Source: Methylomonas montana
GTDB lineage: Bacteria; Pseudomonadota; Gammaproteobacteria; Methylococcales; Methylomonadaceae
Length of the DNA stretch: 64,000 nt
Reading direction: 5' to 3'
Assembly (NCBI RefSeq): GCF_030490285.1
Contig: NZ_CP129884.1
Coordinates: 3,100,001 to 3,164,000 of the forward strand
Under the pieces are notes generated by a model, which worked only from the letters and a program-made list of their open reading frames with translations, was not told the DNA's origin and made no database searches. This document shows positions 35,492 to 45,372 of the stretch, in pieces. Made by a program: the position numbers and the translations under genes. Each line of letters starts with the position of its first letter. Position 1 is the first letter of the stretch.

Positions 35492-35707
35492 ATGGAACCC
35501 AGCAAAGCACTGATCGGTATCGGCGCAGTGATCCTGTTGATCGGCTTGGTGTTGAACTACGCACCGTGGCTGATCAATTGGTTCGGCAAGCTGCCGGGCG
35601 ATATGCGGATTCAGAACAAAAACAGCTTCGTGTTTATCCCGATCACCTCGATGATTGTGGTCAGCGTGTTGATCACGCTGCTGGCTAATTTATTTTTCCG
35701 AAAGTAA
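35492..35707 (+). CDS. DUF2905 family membrane protein
   Basis: 71 aa. Two membrane helices (ALIGIGAVILLIGLVLNYAPWL and FIPITSMIVVSVLITLLANLF) with the conserved loop NWFGKLPGDMRIQNKN between them, which defines DUF2905. Function unknown for the family. It lies 23 bp upstream of the YqiA-like gene and likely shares its transcript. Confidence 0.9.
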   Translation: MEPSKALIGIGAVILLIGLVLNYAPWLINWFGKLPGDMRIQNKNSFVFIPITSMIVVSVLITLLANLFFRK

Positions 35708-35730
35708 GCTTTCAAAGTGAGACTGAGATC

Positions 35731-36234
35731 ATGACCAAACTGGTGATATATAACCACGGCAAAGACAGCATTCCTTGGGGCGAAAAACCCTTGGCTCTAG
35801 CCGAAGTCGCTAAACGCCAAGGCTTTGAATTCATCAGCCCGGATTACCAGGCTAGCAACGATCCGGATTGGCGGGTGCAACAGTTATTGGCTTTGGATGT
35901 AACGGGATATGACACGATAGTCTTGGTGGGTTCCAGTATGGGGGCTTATGTTTCGACGGTCGCCGCCGAGATCATCAAGCCGCGCGGGCTGTTTCTGATT
36001 GCCCCGGCCTTTTATTTGCCGGGTTACGCCCGAACCGAATTCAGCCCATCGACCGCCAATATCGAGGTGTTTCATGGTTGGCAAGACGATGTGGTGCAGC
36101 CGGAAAACGCCTGGCGCTTCTGCCGTGAGCATCGCGCTCGTCTGCATATGTTCGACGCCGACCACCGCTTATTGAGCATATTGCCGCAGATGGTGACGGC
36201 TTTCGAACGATTTCTCGGCGATTGCGCCGGCTAG
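35731..36234 (+). CDS. YqiA-like alpha/beta hydrolase
   Basis: 167 aa. Alpha/beta-hydrolase features: [11 protein letters not shown], the nucleophile elbow [23 protein letters not shown] with the likely acid, and DADHRL with the catalytic His. The small size and layout match YqiA-type esterases. It overlaps the upstream region of the rubredoxin gene, whose ATG lies 18 bp after the hydrolase stop. Confidence 0.83.
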   Translation: MTKLVIYNHGKDSIPWGEKPLALAEVAKRQGFEFISPDYQASNDPDWRVQQLLALDVTGYDTIVLVGSSMGAYVSTVAAEIIKPRGLFLIAPAFYLPGYARTEFSPSTANIEVFHGWQDDVVQPENAWRFCREHRARLHMFDADHRLLSILPQMVTAFERFLGDCAG

Positions 36235-36251
36235 TATTAGGAGAAAATCCG

Positions 36252-36425
36252 ATGAGCGATTACCAGAAATACCACTGCCAGGAATGCGAACACATTTACG
36301 ACGAAGCCGAGGGCGACCCGGACAGCGGCATCGCGCCCGGCACCCGCTGGGCAGACATCCCGGACGATTGGGATTGTCCGATCTGCGGCGCGCCGAAAAG
36401 CTTTTTCAAGCTGCTGGAATATTGA
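36252..36425 (+). CDS. Rubredoxin
   Basis: 57 aa from the ATG at 36252 with AGGAGA upstream. Four Cys ligands of the single-iron site: Cys9 and Cys12 (HCQEC), Cys42 and Cys45 (CPIC). Conserved aromatic and Pro residues ([15 protein letters not shown]) are present. It transfers single electrons, for instance to rubrerythrin, peroxide reductases or hydroxylases. An in-frame earlier start at 36222 is not needed. Confidence 0.96.
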   Translation: MSDYQKYHCQECEHIYDEAEGDPDSGIAPGTRWADIPDDWDCPICGAPKSFFKLLEY

Positions 36426-36445
36426 GCGGCACCGAAAAAACGCCA

Positions 36446-36808
36446 TTAGTACATGCCGTTGCCCAACCAGGCACCGGCCGCCGCGCCGATACCGGCCGCC
36501 ACCGGGTCGCCGCCGCCGAATTGGTAACCCATCGCACTACCGACCATGCCACCCAACATGCCTTGCGGCGAACGTTGGTCGTAGCCGTAATAACGCGGTG
36601 GCGGCGGAGGCGGTGCGTAATAACGCGGAGCCGGTACATACTCGACGACCGGGGCTGGTTGGTAATAAATCACCTCTTCCCGATACATCGGCCGATGATG
36701 ACCATGATGGTGATGACCGTGGTGCTCACCCCAATGGTCGTGATGGTCCGCCAAGGCAGCCGACGAAAACAATAAACCCAAAGCGATTAATTTCGATCTT
36801 TTCAACAT
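36446..36808 (-). CDS. His-rich periplasmic protein with C-terminal glycine zipper
   Basis: 120 aa with a signal peptide (MLKRSKLIALGLLFSSAALA), a His-rich segment (DHHDHWGEHHGHHHHGHH), a Pro/Tyr-rich linker (YAPPPPPPRYYGY) and a C-terminal glycine-zipper region (MLGGMVGSAMGYQFGGGDPVAAGIGAAAG). The His cluster could bind metal and the zipper could insert in or associate with the envelope. AGGAGG lies upstream. Function not assigned. Confidence 0.8.
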   Translation of the reverse strand: MLKRSKLIALGLLFSSAALADHHDHWGEHHGHHHHGHHRPMYREEVIYYQPAPVVEYVPAPRYYAPPPPPPRYYGYDQRSPQGMLGGMVGSAMGYQFGGGDPVAAGIGAAAGAWLGNGMY

Positions 36809-36911
36809 CGCAAACCTCCTGTTAGAAAATTATTTGCTTGGGATAAATTGTGCTGTAGGCAACTTAATTTTTGCTTAACGAATATCAACCGCAGATTCCG
36901 GATCGAGTTCC

Positions 36912-37877
36912 TTAACGATTCTTCTGCTCCACTCGCTTCAACAGCTCGAACAAATCGCTGTTGGTGGACAGCACGATAGTGGCATCGCCGTCGATCACCT
37001 TGCGGTAAGTTTCCATACTCTTCAAAAACTTATAAAACTCGGCAGACTCGGGTTTTTGCCCATAAGCCTTGGCGTAAATTTCGGTAGCCTTGGCATCCGC
37101 CTCGCCCTGAATTTCCTGGACTCGTTTGTAGGCGGTGGATTCGATTTCGTTGAGATCGCGCTCCTTGTTACCGTTGATCCGCGCCGCCTCGCCCTCGCCT
37201 TCCGAACGGAAGCGCTGGGCAATCTGCAAACGCTCGCTAATCATGCGCTGATGGATTCGTTCCAATACCTGATGGTTGTAATTGATGCGTTTGAAGCGCA
37301 CATCCAGCAATTCCACGCCAAACTCGGCTAGTTTTGGCGCGGCCGCGTCGAACACATCTTTTTCAATCGCGGCCCGGCCGACCCGGATTGGCCGCAATAC
37401 GCCTATCGTGCCCTCTCCCGCCAACGGCCCCAGACTGTCGTCCTGCAAGGGTTTTCGGTCCTTATCCGAACGTACTACTTCGATTAGCTCGTGGCGAGCG
37501 ATTGCGGTGCGGGTTTCGCTGCCTAAAATATCTTCCAAACGCGATTGCGCGCTACGTTCGTCACGCAAGCGCAAATAATATTGCATCGGATCGGTAATTC
37601 GCCAACGGGCAAAAGTATCGACTTGCACATAGGTTTTATCCTTGGTTGACATCTCCACCATCGGCCCATCCCAGGCCAGATAGCGTTTGTCGAAGCTATT
37701 GATTTGCTGGGTAAACGGAATTTTGAAATGCAGACCGGGGCTGGTGATCGGCTCGCCGACCGGCTTGCCGAATTGGGTGATGATGACTTGTTCGGTTTGC
37801 TTGACGGTAAAGACCGATTGCAGCAGCAAAAATGCTACGACCACGACCAACAACCAAGCTCTTATGGATAAACTCAT
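36912..37877 (-). CDS. hflC: HflC subunit of the HflKC membrane complex
   Basis: 321 aa SPFH/band-7 protein with an N-terminal anchor (AWLLVVVVAFLLLQSVFTV), then TEQVIITQFGKPVGEPITSPGLHFKIPFTQ and the coiled-coil ERLQIAQRFRSEGEGEAARINGNKERDL. With HflK it forms the large periplasmic cage that surrounds and regulates the FtsH protease. It overlaps hflK by 4 bp. Confidence 0.95.
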   Translation of the reverse strand: MSLSIRAWLLVVVVAFLLLQSVFTVKQTEQVIITQFGKPVGEPITSPGLHFKIPFTQQINSFDKRYLAWDGPMVEMSTKDKTYVQVDTFARWRITDPMQYYLRLRDERSAQSRLEDILGSETRTAIARHELIEVVRSDKDRKPLQDDSLGPLAGEGTIGVLRPIRVGRAAIEKDVFDAAAPKLAEFGVELLDVRFKRINYNHQVLERIHQRMISERLQIAQRFRSEGEGEAARINGNKERDLNEIESTAYKRVQEIQGEADAKATEIYAKAYGQKPESAEFYKFLKSMETYRKVIDGDATIVLSTNSDLFELLKRVEQKNR

Positions 37878-38851
37878 GGCGCCACCCCCGCTGCTGGGCT
37901 TGGAAACGGCAGCATCGGCAAAATCTGCTGCACGCTATCGTCGACGATAATCTGCTGGCGGGCTTGCGGCAATACGTCGCCCATGGTTTCCAGATAAATC
38001 CGCGCGCGAGTCACCTCCGGGGCTTTCAAATATTGCTCCAACACCTGATTGAAGGCCGTCACATCGCCCTCCGCTTCGTTAATCCGCTTGAACCGATAAC
38101 CTTCGGCGGCGCGGATTTTCTGATCGGCTTCGCCGCGCGCCCGAGGCACGGCTTTGTTGTATTCGCCGTTAGCCAAATTGATTACATTTTCGCGGTCCTG
38201 CTGGGCCCGATTCACTTCGTTGAAAGAGGGTTGCACCGGCTCGGGCGGATTGACGTTTTTCAACTGCACCTGATTGATAGACACGCCGAGCTGATAGCGT
38301 TCCGCCAACACCCGCGCGCGCGCCAAAACCGTTTCCTCGATTTCTTGTCGGCCGATGGTGATGATTTCATCGACGGTGCGATCGCCGACCACTTCCCGCA
38401 TCACCGCTTCGGAAATATCCCGCAAGGTCACACCAGGATCGCGGACATCAAACAGATATTTCTCGGGGTCGGTGATCCGGTATTGCACGATCCACTCCAC
38501 CAACGCCGAATTCAGATCGCCGGTCACCATCGATTTTTCCAGGGCCGGTTCGTCGCCGATTTGATCGATATTGGTGAAACCGGGCGTTACAAAACCGAAC
38601 TCCAGTTTCTGCTGGCGCTGAGTCGGCACGGTAATCACGCTATCGACGCCGAACGGCAACTTGGCGTGCAGGCCGGACGGGACTTTCTCGATATATTTGC
38701 CAAAGCGCAATACGATGCCTTCCGACTCGGCCGGGATGGTATAAAACGACATCGTCGCCCCGACCAATACCAGGATGATGGCTGCTATCGCCAGCGGCGA
38801 GATCGGCAACGATTCGGGCAAGCGCTCGAAGATGGGCCTGGGATCATTCAT
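37874..38851 (-). CDS. hflK: HflK subunit of the HflKC membrane complex
   Basis: 325 aa from the ATG at 38851 with CGGAG upstream; an earlier in-frame start at 38893 adds unsupported residues. Anchor ISPLAIAAIILVLVGATMSF, then AESEGIVLRFGKYIEKVPSGLHAKLPF, QVQLKNVNPPEPVQPSFNEVNRAQQDRENVINLA. It lacks the Gly-rich N-terminal region of enterobacterial HflK. No hflX or hfq is upstream, so this may be a second or relocated hflKC set. Confidence 0.93.
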   Translation of the reverse strand: MNDPRPIFERLPESLPISPLAIAAIILVLVGATMSFYTIPAESEGIVLRFGKYIEKVPSGLHAKLPFGVDSVITVPTQRQQKLEFGFVTPGFTNIDQIGDEPALEKSMVTGDLNSALVEWIVQYRITDPEKYLFDVRDPGVTLRDISEAVMREVVGDRTVDEIITIGRQEIEETVLARARVLAERYQLGVSINQVQLKNVNPPEPVQPSFNEVNRAQQDRENVINLANGEYNKAVPRARGEADQKIRAAEGYRFKRINEAEGDVTAFNQVLEQYLKAPEVTRARIYLETMGDVLPQARQQIIVDDSVQQILPMLPFPSPAAGVAP

Positions 38852-38989
38852 AGACAAACTCCGGTTAAATGGCGGACCAGTATGAAACCGCACGCGGCAT
38901 ACGCTCTAAACGAACGCGCCGACCTCATCGTCAATCAGGTCCAGCATGAACTTAGCCATCGACCGCGTCAATGGCTATCGGCCATAACA

Positions 38990-41900
38990 CTACGATAGCG
39001 GCGACTCGTGAATAGGCAATCCTTCGATACCGGCACTGGACGGCGTCAAGAACATTTCAAACTGCGCGCTCGGCACCGGCTTGCCAAACAGGTAACCTTG
39101 CATCTCGTCACAGCCCTGTTCGCGCAAGAAATCTTGTTGCTCGGCGGTTTCCACGCCTTCGGCGATGGTACGCAAACCCAGGCTGCCGGCTAAACCGATC
39201 ACGGCGGCCACGATAGCCTTGTCTTCCGCATCGGTGCAGATGTCGCGCACAAAGGATTGATCGATTTTAAGTTTATAAACTTTAAATTTCTTCAGGTAAT
39301 TCAACGAAGAATAGCCCGTGCCGAAATCGTCGATGGACATCCGAATACCCAACTGATGCAGATTGTTCATCACGGCAATAGCACCTTCCGGATCTTGCAT
39401 TGCTACGCCCTCGGTTAACTCCAATTCCAGATATTCGGGTGGTACGCCCTCTTCATCAAGCACACGTGTAATTAAATCCGGCAGCGAGGGATGGCCGAAT
39501 TGTACCGCCGACAGATTAACCGCCATAATCAATGGCTCGAAACCGCGGTCCATCCAGTTTTTGGCTTGCCGCACCGCGGTTCTCAATACCCATTCGCCGA
39601 TCGGCAGAATTAATCCGCTTTCCTCGGCGACCGGGATAAATTCCCCAGGCGACACCAGACCAAGCTCCGGATGCCGCCAACGTAACAAAGCCTCAGCGCC
39701 TATTACTTGCCCACTTTGCATCGCTATTTGGGGCTGGTAAAACAAAAATAATTGATCACGATCTATTGCCTGACGTAGAGCATTGACTAACTGCAAATTA
39801 CGGGCCGAACGGGCATGCATTTCCGGGGCAAAGAAACGATAGCCATGCCGACCTGCTAATTTGGCGCGATACATCGCGGTATCGGCGCTTTTGGAAAGGG
39901 TTTCCAGATCTTCACCATCCTCGGGATAGAGAGCGATGCCGATAGAGGCGGTTAAGGTTAAATCGTAATTCTCTATCCGATAAGGTTCGGCGATGGTATC
40001 CAACAATTTTTGAGCGACATAAGCGGCGCCCTGGGCATTGGTACCGGGCAGCAAGAAAATGAATTCGTCGCCACCCAAGCGCGTCAAAGTGTCTTCGTCG
40101 CGCAACACTAAACGCAAGCGCTTGGCCAACTCCACCAGCAAGGCATCGCCGACGCTATGACCCAGCGTATCGTTAATGTCCTTGAAGTGGTCCAAATCCA
40201 GAAACATCAGCGTCAAGTGGCCATTACTGCGCTTCGCCAAACTGAGCGCATATTTGAGGTGGTCGTTCAATTGACCGCGATTCGGCAAGCCCGTCAGCGG
40301 GTCGTAATTAGCCAAATGATAAATATGCTCCTCGGCCTGTTTGCGCTCGATTGCCAAGGCAACTAGATGGGCCGCCATTTCCAGCAAACGCAGGGCGTAC
40401 ATATCGGGCGAAGACGGTTGGCGCTGATATATGGCGAATGTACCGAGTATTGTCCCGTCAGCCGCGCGTATCGGTTCCGACCAACAGGCACTCAATCCAG
40501 CTTGTTCGGCAAGCAACTTATAGGATTCCCAGTAAGGATGCTGCGCTATATTGTCGACGATGGTTCGTTTACCGGTAAAAGCGGTATTGCCACAGGAACC
40601 CACGCCAGCACCAATTCGCGCGCCGTCAATTGCCCGATTGTAAAAATCCGGCAAACTGGGCGCCGCACCCAGCCGCAAATGTTCGCCGGCAGCATCCAAT
40701 AGCAATATGGAACAGAGGCTGCCTACCAGAATAACCTCGAGTTCTTCCACCACCTCTTCCAGAATCTTCATCAACGGCATACTGCCGTTGATGCGCTCGA
40801 GCATAAACATCCGAAAGCTTTCCGTTTGTTGCGCCTGGAGACGTTCCTGCTCTCGTTCGAATCCCTTCAAGGCATGGTCGATATCCATCGCCATTTCCAC
40901 CAGCAAATTTCGTGCAGCTTCGTCGAACGCGTCAACTATCGAGGCGTAAAGCGTGAAAGACCCCACCGGAACGCCGTTTCGATGTAAAGGCAACGAGGCG
41001 GACGCTTTCCAGCCGAATTTTGCGCCGCGTTCACGCCAAGCTTCGGTGCTGGAGTCATGTTGAAAATCCTGGCACCAGAAAGCTCTGTCTTCGCGTACCG
41101 CAGTGCCGGTCGGCCCGCGTCCAATAGGCAGATTTTCATCTACCGATATTTGAATACCGTCCAGATATTCCGTGCCATAGCCGTAAAAAGCCACTGGTTT
41201 GATCGATCGGCTGGATTCGTCCAACATCCCTATCCAAGCCATTTTCATCCCGCCGAAAATCACGGCATCGAGGCAGATTTGTGGAAACAACTCTGCTTCG
41301 TTATTACAGCGGACGATGGCCTGATTGCATTGGCTCAAGGCCGCATAGAGCTGAGTCAGTCGTCGGTTTTTCGCTTCCGCATCCCGATGCTCGGCATCGA
41401 GTCGGGCCAGGTTTAGCCGTGTTTCCGACAGCCAAGCCATAACGCTGTTTTCCGATCCTTTACCGACCGGCATCTTCTCGGAAAAATCTCCGCTACCAAG
41501 ACGCGCTATATGACTATGCAGATCATCCACTGACGCGCCCAAGGTCGTGTGCAGGGCCCGGTAAGCTCGGCGCAGCATCAATAACAACATCGCGCCAAAC
41601 GCAACGAATAGCCCCCGCAACCACCCAGCAACATTTTCTTTCGCATGCACGGCCCTCAGTGTGCGGCTATCCACCATTTGATAGGCTTCGCTGATTGGCC
41701 CCATGATCTTTGCTTTAGCCCGATGGTAGCTCTGGTCCTGCAACAACATGTTGGCCTTGGCGCGTGCATCCTCTGTAGGCGCGCCGGATTCAACCAATGC
41801 CATCGCCTGATATTCGGTGCCGGTCAATGCATCGGAATTAGCCTTGGCCTCCGCCATTTTCGCGAATTCTTGCTCGGTAAATTCCGATCTCCGCATCAAC

Positions 41901-42274
41901 TCCAGCAACGCTACGATCTGTCCGCTATCCGGACGCGGCGGTAGTCCGTCCGCCAACACGAGATCCCAGTATATGTCGTGGTAATCGATAGGCCGCGGTT
42001 TCTTGCCATCGCGTATATCAAGAATGTTCTGAAAGTATTGTTTATAGACTGGGTCGCCGGTGACAACATAGCTGCGCACCATCAACGAGAGATCCTCCGA
42101 CGATTGGCGTAATTCGTCGATCAATAGATGCGATTGCAACCGCAATTCGTTAGCACGATCTATCTGCTTTTCCGCACGGACATAAACGATAAACACGATC
42201 GCGAATACGACAAACGTAACCGCCGTCAACCAAAGGCTGCGAGAAATCCGGGAAAAATGATGAGGACACTTCAT
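38990..42274 (-). CDS. Membrane GAF-GGDEF-EAL cyclic-di-GMP signalling protein
   Basis: 1094 aa from the ATG at 42274 (GGAAAA upstream); an in-frame ATG at 42310 is possible. Layout: N-terminal membrane helix (WLTAVTFVVFAIVFIVYV), an extracytoplasmic region of about 180 residues with a coiled coil, a second helix (GLFVAFGAMLLLMLRR), a HAMP-like stretch, two GAF-like domains (about 320-660), GGDEF (LGGDEFIFLL, intact active site), and EAL (GAEALLRWRHP, intact, followed by the NFGTGYS-like DDFGTGYSSLNYLKKF). It could both make and break cyclic-di-GMP in response to an external signal. Monocistronic. Confidence 0.93.
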   Translation of the reverse strand: MKCPHHFSRISRSLWLTAVTFVVFAIVFIVYVRAEKQIDRANELRLQSHLLIDELRQSSEDLSLMVRSYVVTGDPVYKQYFQNILDIRDGKKPRPIDYHDIYWDLVLADGLPPRPDSGQIVALLELMRRSEFTEQEFAKMAEAKANSDALTGTEYQAMALVESGAPTEDARAKANMLLQDQSYHRAKAKIMGPISEAYQMVDSRTLRAVHAKENVAGWLRGLFVAFGAMLLLMLRRAYRALHTTLGASVDDLHSHIARLGSGDFSEKMPVGKGSENSVMAWLSETRLNLARLDAEHRDAEAKNRRLTQLYAALSQCNQAIVRCNNEAELFPQICLDAVIFGGMKMAWIGMLDESSRSIKPVAFYGYGTEYLDGIQISVDENLPIGRGPTGTAVREDRAFWCQDFQHDSSTEAWRERGAKFGWKASASLPLHRNGVPVGSFTLYASIVDAFDEAARNLLVEMAMDIDHALKGFEREQERLQAQQTESFRMFMLERINGSMPLMKILEEVVEELEVILVGSLCSILLLDAAGEHLRLGAAPSLPDFYNRAIDGARIGAGVGSCGNTAFTGKRTIVDNIAQHPYWESYKLLAEQAGLSACWSEPIRAADGTILGTFAIYQRQPSSPDMYALRLLEMAAHLVALAIERKQAEEHIYHLANYDPLTGLPNRGQLNDHLKYALSLAKRSNGHLTLMFLDLDHFKDINDTLGHSVGDALLVELAKRLRLVLRDEDTLTRLGGDEFIFLLPGTNAQGAAYVAQKLLDTIAEPYRIENYDLTLTASIGIALYPEDGEDLETLSKSADTAMYRAKLAGRHGYRFFAPEMHARSARNLQLVNALRQAIDRDQLFLFYQPQIAMQSGQVIGAEALLRWRHPELGLVSPGEFIPVAEESGLILPIGEWVLRTAVRQAKNWMDRGFEPLIMAVNLSAVQFGHPSLPDLITRVLDEEGVPPEYLELELTEGVAMQDPEGAIAVMNNLHQLGIRMSIDDFGTGYSSLNYLKKFKVYKLKIDQSFVRDICTDAEDKAIVAAVIGLAGSLGLRTIAEGVETAEQQDFLREQGCDEMQGYLFGKPVPSAQFEMFLTPSSAGIEGLPIHESPLS

Positions 42275-42649
42275 GATGCATTTTCCGTTATTCAGTGTCG
42301 CAATTGACATAGTTTTAGTTTTCGCCGGTGTTATCCATTAAAAACCCGATAAGGGGCACGGTAATATTTCATACCGAACAGCATACTGCAATTTTAAATG
42401 GGTAGATTATTCCATTAAATACACTGCGTTGCGCTTCGCTATCGCGATATTCGAGCGGCGGTAAGCTAACGGATGCCTACGGCGTGAATATTCCGATACT
42501 GAAATGGCTAAACGCTGGACATTTATCATCGCCCCGAACTTAATAATCGCCGAATCAAGCGCGATGTCGCCCCGACCCCGGACAACCAGCAAATGACAGA
42601 AATGCCGAAAAACTGGCATGCAATGCCTCAATCGTCAACAAGCAATAAG

Positions 42650-42672
42650 TTATCCACAAATTTTGTGGATAA
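42650..42672. promoter_or_regulatory. Palindromic pair of consensus DnaA boxes
   Basis: TTATCCACA at 42650-42658 and its exact inverse TGTGGATAA at 42664-42672; the flanking bases extend the symmetry to 42648-42674. Both boxes match the strict consensus. The site lies in the 520-bp gap between the cyclic-di-GMP protein and a small secreted protein, in which I see no gene. It is a candidate DnaA-binding titration or regulatory site. Confidence 0.55.
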
Positions 42673-42794
42673 CTGTGTGACCATGCCGTGACAAGCAAGG
42701 TTAAGTCATTGGTTTATTTACGCTATTTCGAGTCGACTAAAAATGATGCAATCGCAGCGAGCTCTCGGCGGCTATTCGTCTGCCAAACCGAATG

Positions 42795-43196
42795 TTATTG
42801 AATTCTGATCAGATAACCTTCGGTTTTTTCGCAAGTGGGTTTGCTATGCGCCGTCACGCTTAATCGGATAAAACCATGCTCGATAGGCCTATCCATCTTA
42901 CCTTTGATTTCCAGTCGGCCGCTTTTTTGCGGGGTAATTTGCAGCTCTTTCGAAGTGAAATGATATTTGGTCTCGCCGGCGCTAACATTGATCACAATCG
43001 AAGTGGGCGTAGTATTGGCGGAAGCGACCAATGAAAATTCAGTAAAAGATTGCAGGTATTTATTGGGCGCCGGTTGAAACTCCGAAAACATCGGTTTCTC
43101 GCAGTGATGCGAGCTTTGGTCGCTGCCGTAAGCGTGTGCCGCATTGACGCTTAAACTCAATATTGTGGCGGCGGTGATTCGAAATAGCGTGGTCAT
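42795..43196 (-). CDS. Small secreted protein of unknown function (133 aa)
   Basis: Signal peptide MTTLFRITAATILSLSVNAAHA followed by a short region with a HHC motif and a beta-rich domain with two Cys residues (HHCEKPMF and PTCEKTEGYLIRIQ), likely forming one disulfide. Periplasmic or outer-surface location is expected. No family recognised. Monocistronic. Confidence 0.7.
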   Translation of the reverse strand: MTTLFRITAATILSLSVNAAHAYGSDQSSHHCEKPMFSEFQPAPNKYLQSFTEFSLVASANTTPTSIVINVSAGETKYHFTSKELQITPQKSGRLEIKGKMDRPIEHGFIRLSVTAHSKPTCEKTEGYLIRIQ

Positions 43197-43372
43197 GACG
43201 GTCTCCGTGGACGGTATTTAGGATTTAATGGGGGTAGCTTACCAACAAATCGGGGATTTGCTGGTAAATGGATGAACTCAATCATTGACGATAGCTTGGC
43301 GTTTGCTCAGGACTCGTTTCGAATCGTCTTGGAAATGGCTCGAGGGGAGCTCTAAAAAAATAGAAAAATCAC

Positions 43373-43480
43373 TTTCTCCCTCCGTACTCACAAGCGCATA
43401 AAGGAGAAGGTTGGGATGAGGGGATTAAATCAGTCACTTACACCCTACCCCCTCTCCCCGAGGGAGAGGGCGTTTTTAGA
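43373..43480. repeat. Pair of CTCCC/GGGAG repeats downstream of ybiT
   Basis: AAAGGAGAAGGTTGGGATGAGGGG and, opposed to it, CCCTACCCCCTCTCCCCGAGGGAGAGGGCGTTTTT. Same family as 8096-8133 and 14991-15095. The second half is a stable stem followed by a T-run on the + strand, so it may terminate + transcripts; both neighbouring genes are on the minus strand. Confidence 0.6.
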
Positions 43481-43541
43481 TGACAGACGCTGCTAATATG
43501 CCTAGCGCCAAATCTTGCTCAAACGGATAAGGGACATCCGA

Positions 43542-45134
43542 TTAAGCAATGTCCTGACTGTTCAAATAATCCTCGTAATTACCGCTGAAATCGACGATGC
43601 CGTTCGGGGTTAATTCGATGATCCGGGTGGCCAGCGATGAAACGAACTCGCGGTCGTGGCTGACGAAAATCAGCGTGCCGGGATAGCTTTCCAACGCCGC
43701 ATTCAGCGATTCTATCGATTCCATATCCAAATGGTTGGTTGGTTCGTCCATCACCATCACATTGTTTTTTTGCAGAATCAATTTGCCGAACAACATCCGG
43801 CCTTGCTCGCCGCCGGAAATCACTTTCACGGATTTATTGATCTCGTCCTGCGAAAATAATAAACGCCCCAGCGTGCCGCGGATGGTCTGATCGTCGTCCG
43901 ACTCCTTGCGCCACTGGCCCATCCAGTTAATCAGCGACATATCCTCGGCAAAATCCTCGGCATGGTCCTGCGCGAAATAGCCGACTTCGGCATTTTCCGA
44001 CCATTTCACTTCGCCGCTGTCCGGCGTCAAATCGCCGACCAAGGTTTTCAATAAGGTGGATTTACCGATACCGTTGGGGCCGATCACCGCTACCCGCTCG
44101 CCGACCGCGATCATCATGTTCAAATTCTTGAACAGAGGCTCCGCGCCATAACCCTTGGCTAAATCCTTGGCTTCCAAGGCCAGGCGATACAGTTTTTTGG
44201 TTTGGTCGAAACGGATGAACGGATTGACCCGGCTAGACGGTTTGATTTCGTCGAGTTTGATTTTCTCCAATTGCCTCGCCCGCGAAGTGGCTTGCTTGGC
44301 CTTGGAAGCATTGGCCGAGAAACGCGCCACGAAGGTTTGTAACTCGGCAATCTGAGCTTTTTTCTTGGCGTTGCCGGCCACTAATTGCTCGCGGACTTGG
44401 GTCACGGCGGTCATGTAATCGTCGTAATTGCCCGGATACACCCGCAGTTCGCCGTAATCCAGATCGGCCATATGCGTACAGACGCTATTCAGAAAATGCC
44501 GATCATGCGAGATGATGATCATCGTCGAATTGCGCTCGTTTAGCACGTTTTCCAGCCAGCGGATGGTGTTGATATCCAGGTTGTTGGTCGGCTCGTCCAG
44601 CAGCATGATGTCCGGGTTGGCAAACAAGGCTTGCGCCAGCAAGACCCGCAATTTCCAGCCCGGCGCCACCGCGCTCATCGGACCGTTATGTTGATCCAAA
44701 GGAATGTCCAAACCCAACAATAATTCGCCGGCCCGGGCTTCGGCGGTATAACCATCATATTCCGCAAACACCGATTCCAACTCGGCGGCACGCATATAAT
44801 CGTCTTCGCTAGCTTCCAGATTGGCGTAAATGGCGTCGCGTTCCGACATGGCCGCCCACATCTCGGCGTGTCCCATCATCACCACATCCAGCACCCGTTG
44901 CTCTTCGTAAGCGAATTGATTCTGGCGCAAGATACCCAGGCGCTCGTTGGCGTCGATGCTGACGTTGCCCGCGGAGGGTTCCAGGTCGCCGCTGAGGATT
45001 TTCATAAAGGTCGACTTGCCGCAGCCGTTGGCGCCGATCAGGCCGTAACGGTTGCCGTTGCCGAACTTGACGGAAACGTTTTCAAACAAGGGCTTGGCCC
45101 CGAATTGCATGGTGATATTAGCGGTAGAAATCAA
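43542..45134 (-). CDS. ybiT: ABC-F ATPase YbiT
   Basis: 530 aa from a TTG at 45134 ([18 protein letters not shown] in register with YbiT); a GTG at 45179 would add 15 residues. Two ABC domains without membrane segments: Walker [10 protein letters not shown] and GPNGIGKST, signatures [17 protein letters not shown] and [14 protein letters not shown], Walker [13 protein letters not shown] and [12 protein letters not shown], joined by the linker that reaches the ribosomal E site ([19 protein letters not shown]). ABC-F proteins act on stalled ribosomes. Start codon choice is inference. Confidence 0.9.
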   Translation of the reverse strand: MISTANITMQFGAKPLFENVSVKFGNGNRYGLIGANGCGKSTFMKILSGDLEPSAGNVSIDANERLGILRQNQFAYEEQRVLDVVMMGHAEMWAAMSERDAIYANLEASEDDYMRAAELESVFAEYDGYTAEARAGELLLGLDIPLDQHNGPMSAVAPGWKLRVLLAQALFANPDIMLLDEPTNNLDINTIRWLENVLNERNSTMIIISHDRHFLNSVCTHMADLDYGELRVYPGNYDDYMTAVTQVREQLVAGNAKKKAQIAELQTFVARFSANASKAKQATSRARQLEKIKLDEIKPSSRVNPFIRFDQTKKLYRLALEAKDLAKGYGAEPLFKNLNMMIAVGERVAVIGPNGIGKSTLLKTLVGDLTPDSGEVKWSENAEVGYFAQDHAEDFAEDMSLINWMGQWRKESDDDQTIRGTLGRLLFSQDEINKSVKVISGGEQGRMLFGKLILQKNNVMVMDEPTNHLDMESIESLNAALESYPGTLIFVSHDREFVSSLATRIIELTPNGIVDFSGNYEDYLNSQDIA

Positions 45135-45304
45135 GAGAGTGTCCGAAGAGGTAAGAGTAAAAAGAGCGTAGTCACGCACCTAGGCAGGTGACTAATTAAA
45201 ATTAGGCGGAAACATTAAATCAGCTATTTTATCAGACTTTAATGAACGATCATTTACAGTAATGTCTGACTGTTGAGTAAGGTCGTCATGCTGCCGGTCT
45301 GGCA

Positions 45305-45352
45305 ACGCGACGGTTTTAAATGTTAAAAAGGCGGCCTTCAAAACCGTATCGG
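45305..45352. repeat. ACGGTTTT ... AAAACCGT inverted repeat upstream of the GST-like gene
   Basis: ACGGTTTTAAATG and CTTCAAAACCGT flank a GC-rich centre (AAAGGCGGCCTT). It may be an operator or a small extragenic repeat; the 20 bp after it lead to the GST-like start codon. Confidence 0.35.
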
Positions 45353-45372
45353 CTAATTAGCCAGCAATTTGC

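Noticed and set aside
37832-38998. A 388-codon open frame on the + strand
   Set aside because: It is antisense to hflK and hflC across their whole overlap and shows no family pattern; high GC leaves such antisense frames open by chance.
42407-42631. A 74-codon frame on the minus strand near the DnaA-box palindrome
   Set aside because: No ribosome-binding site and an unstructured, low-information sequence; it looks like chance.
42648-42674. Chromosomal origin of replication based on DnaA boxes
   Set aside because: There are only two boxes, no AT-rich unwinding region and no dnaA, dnaN, gidA or similar neighbours.
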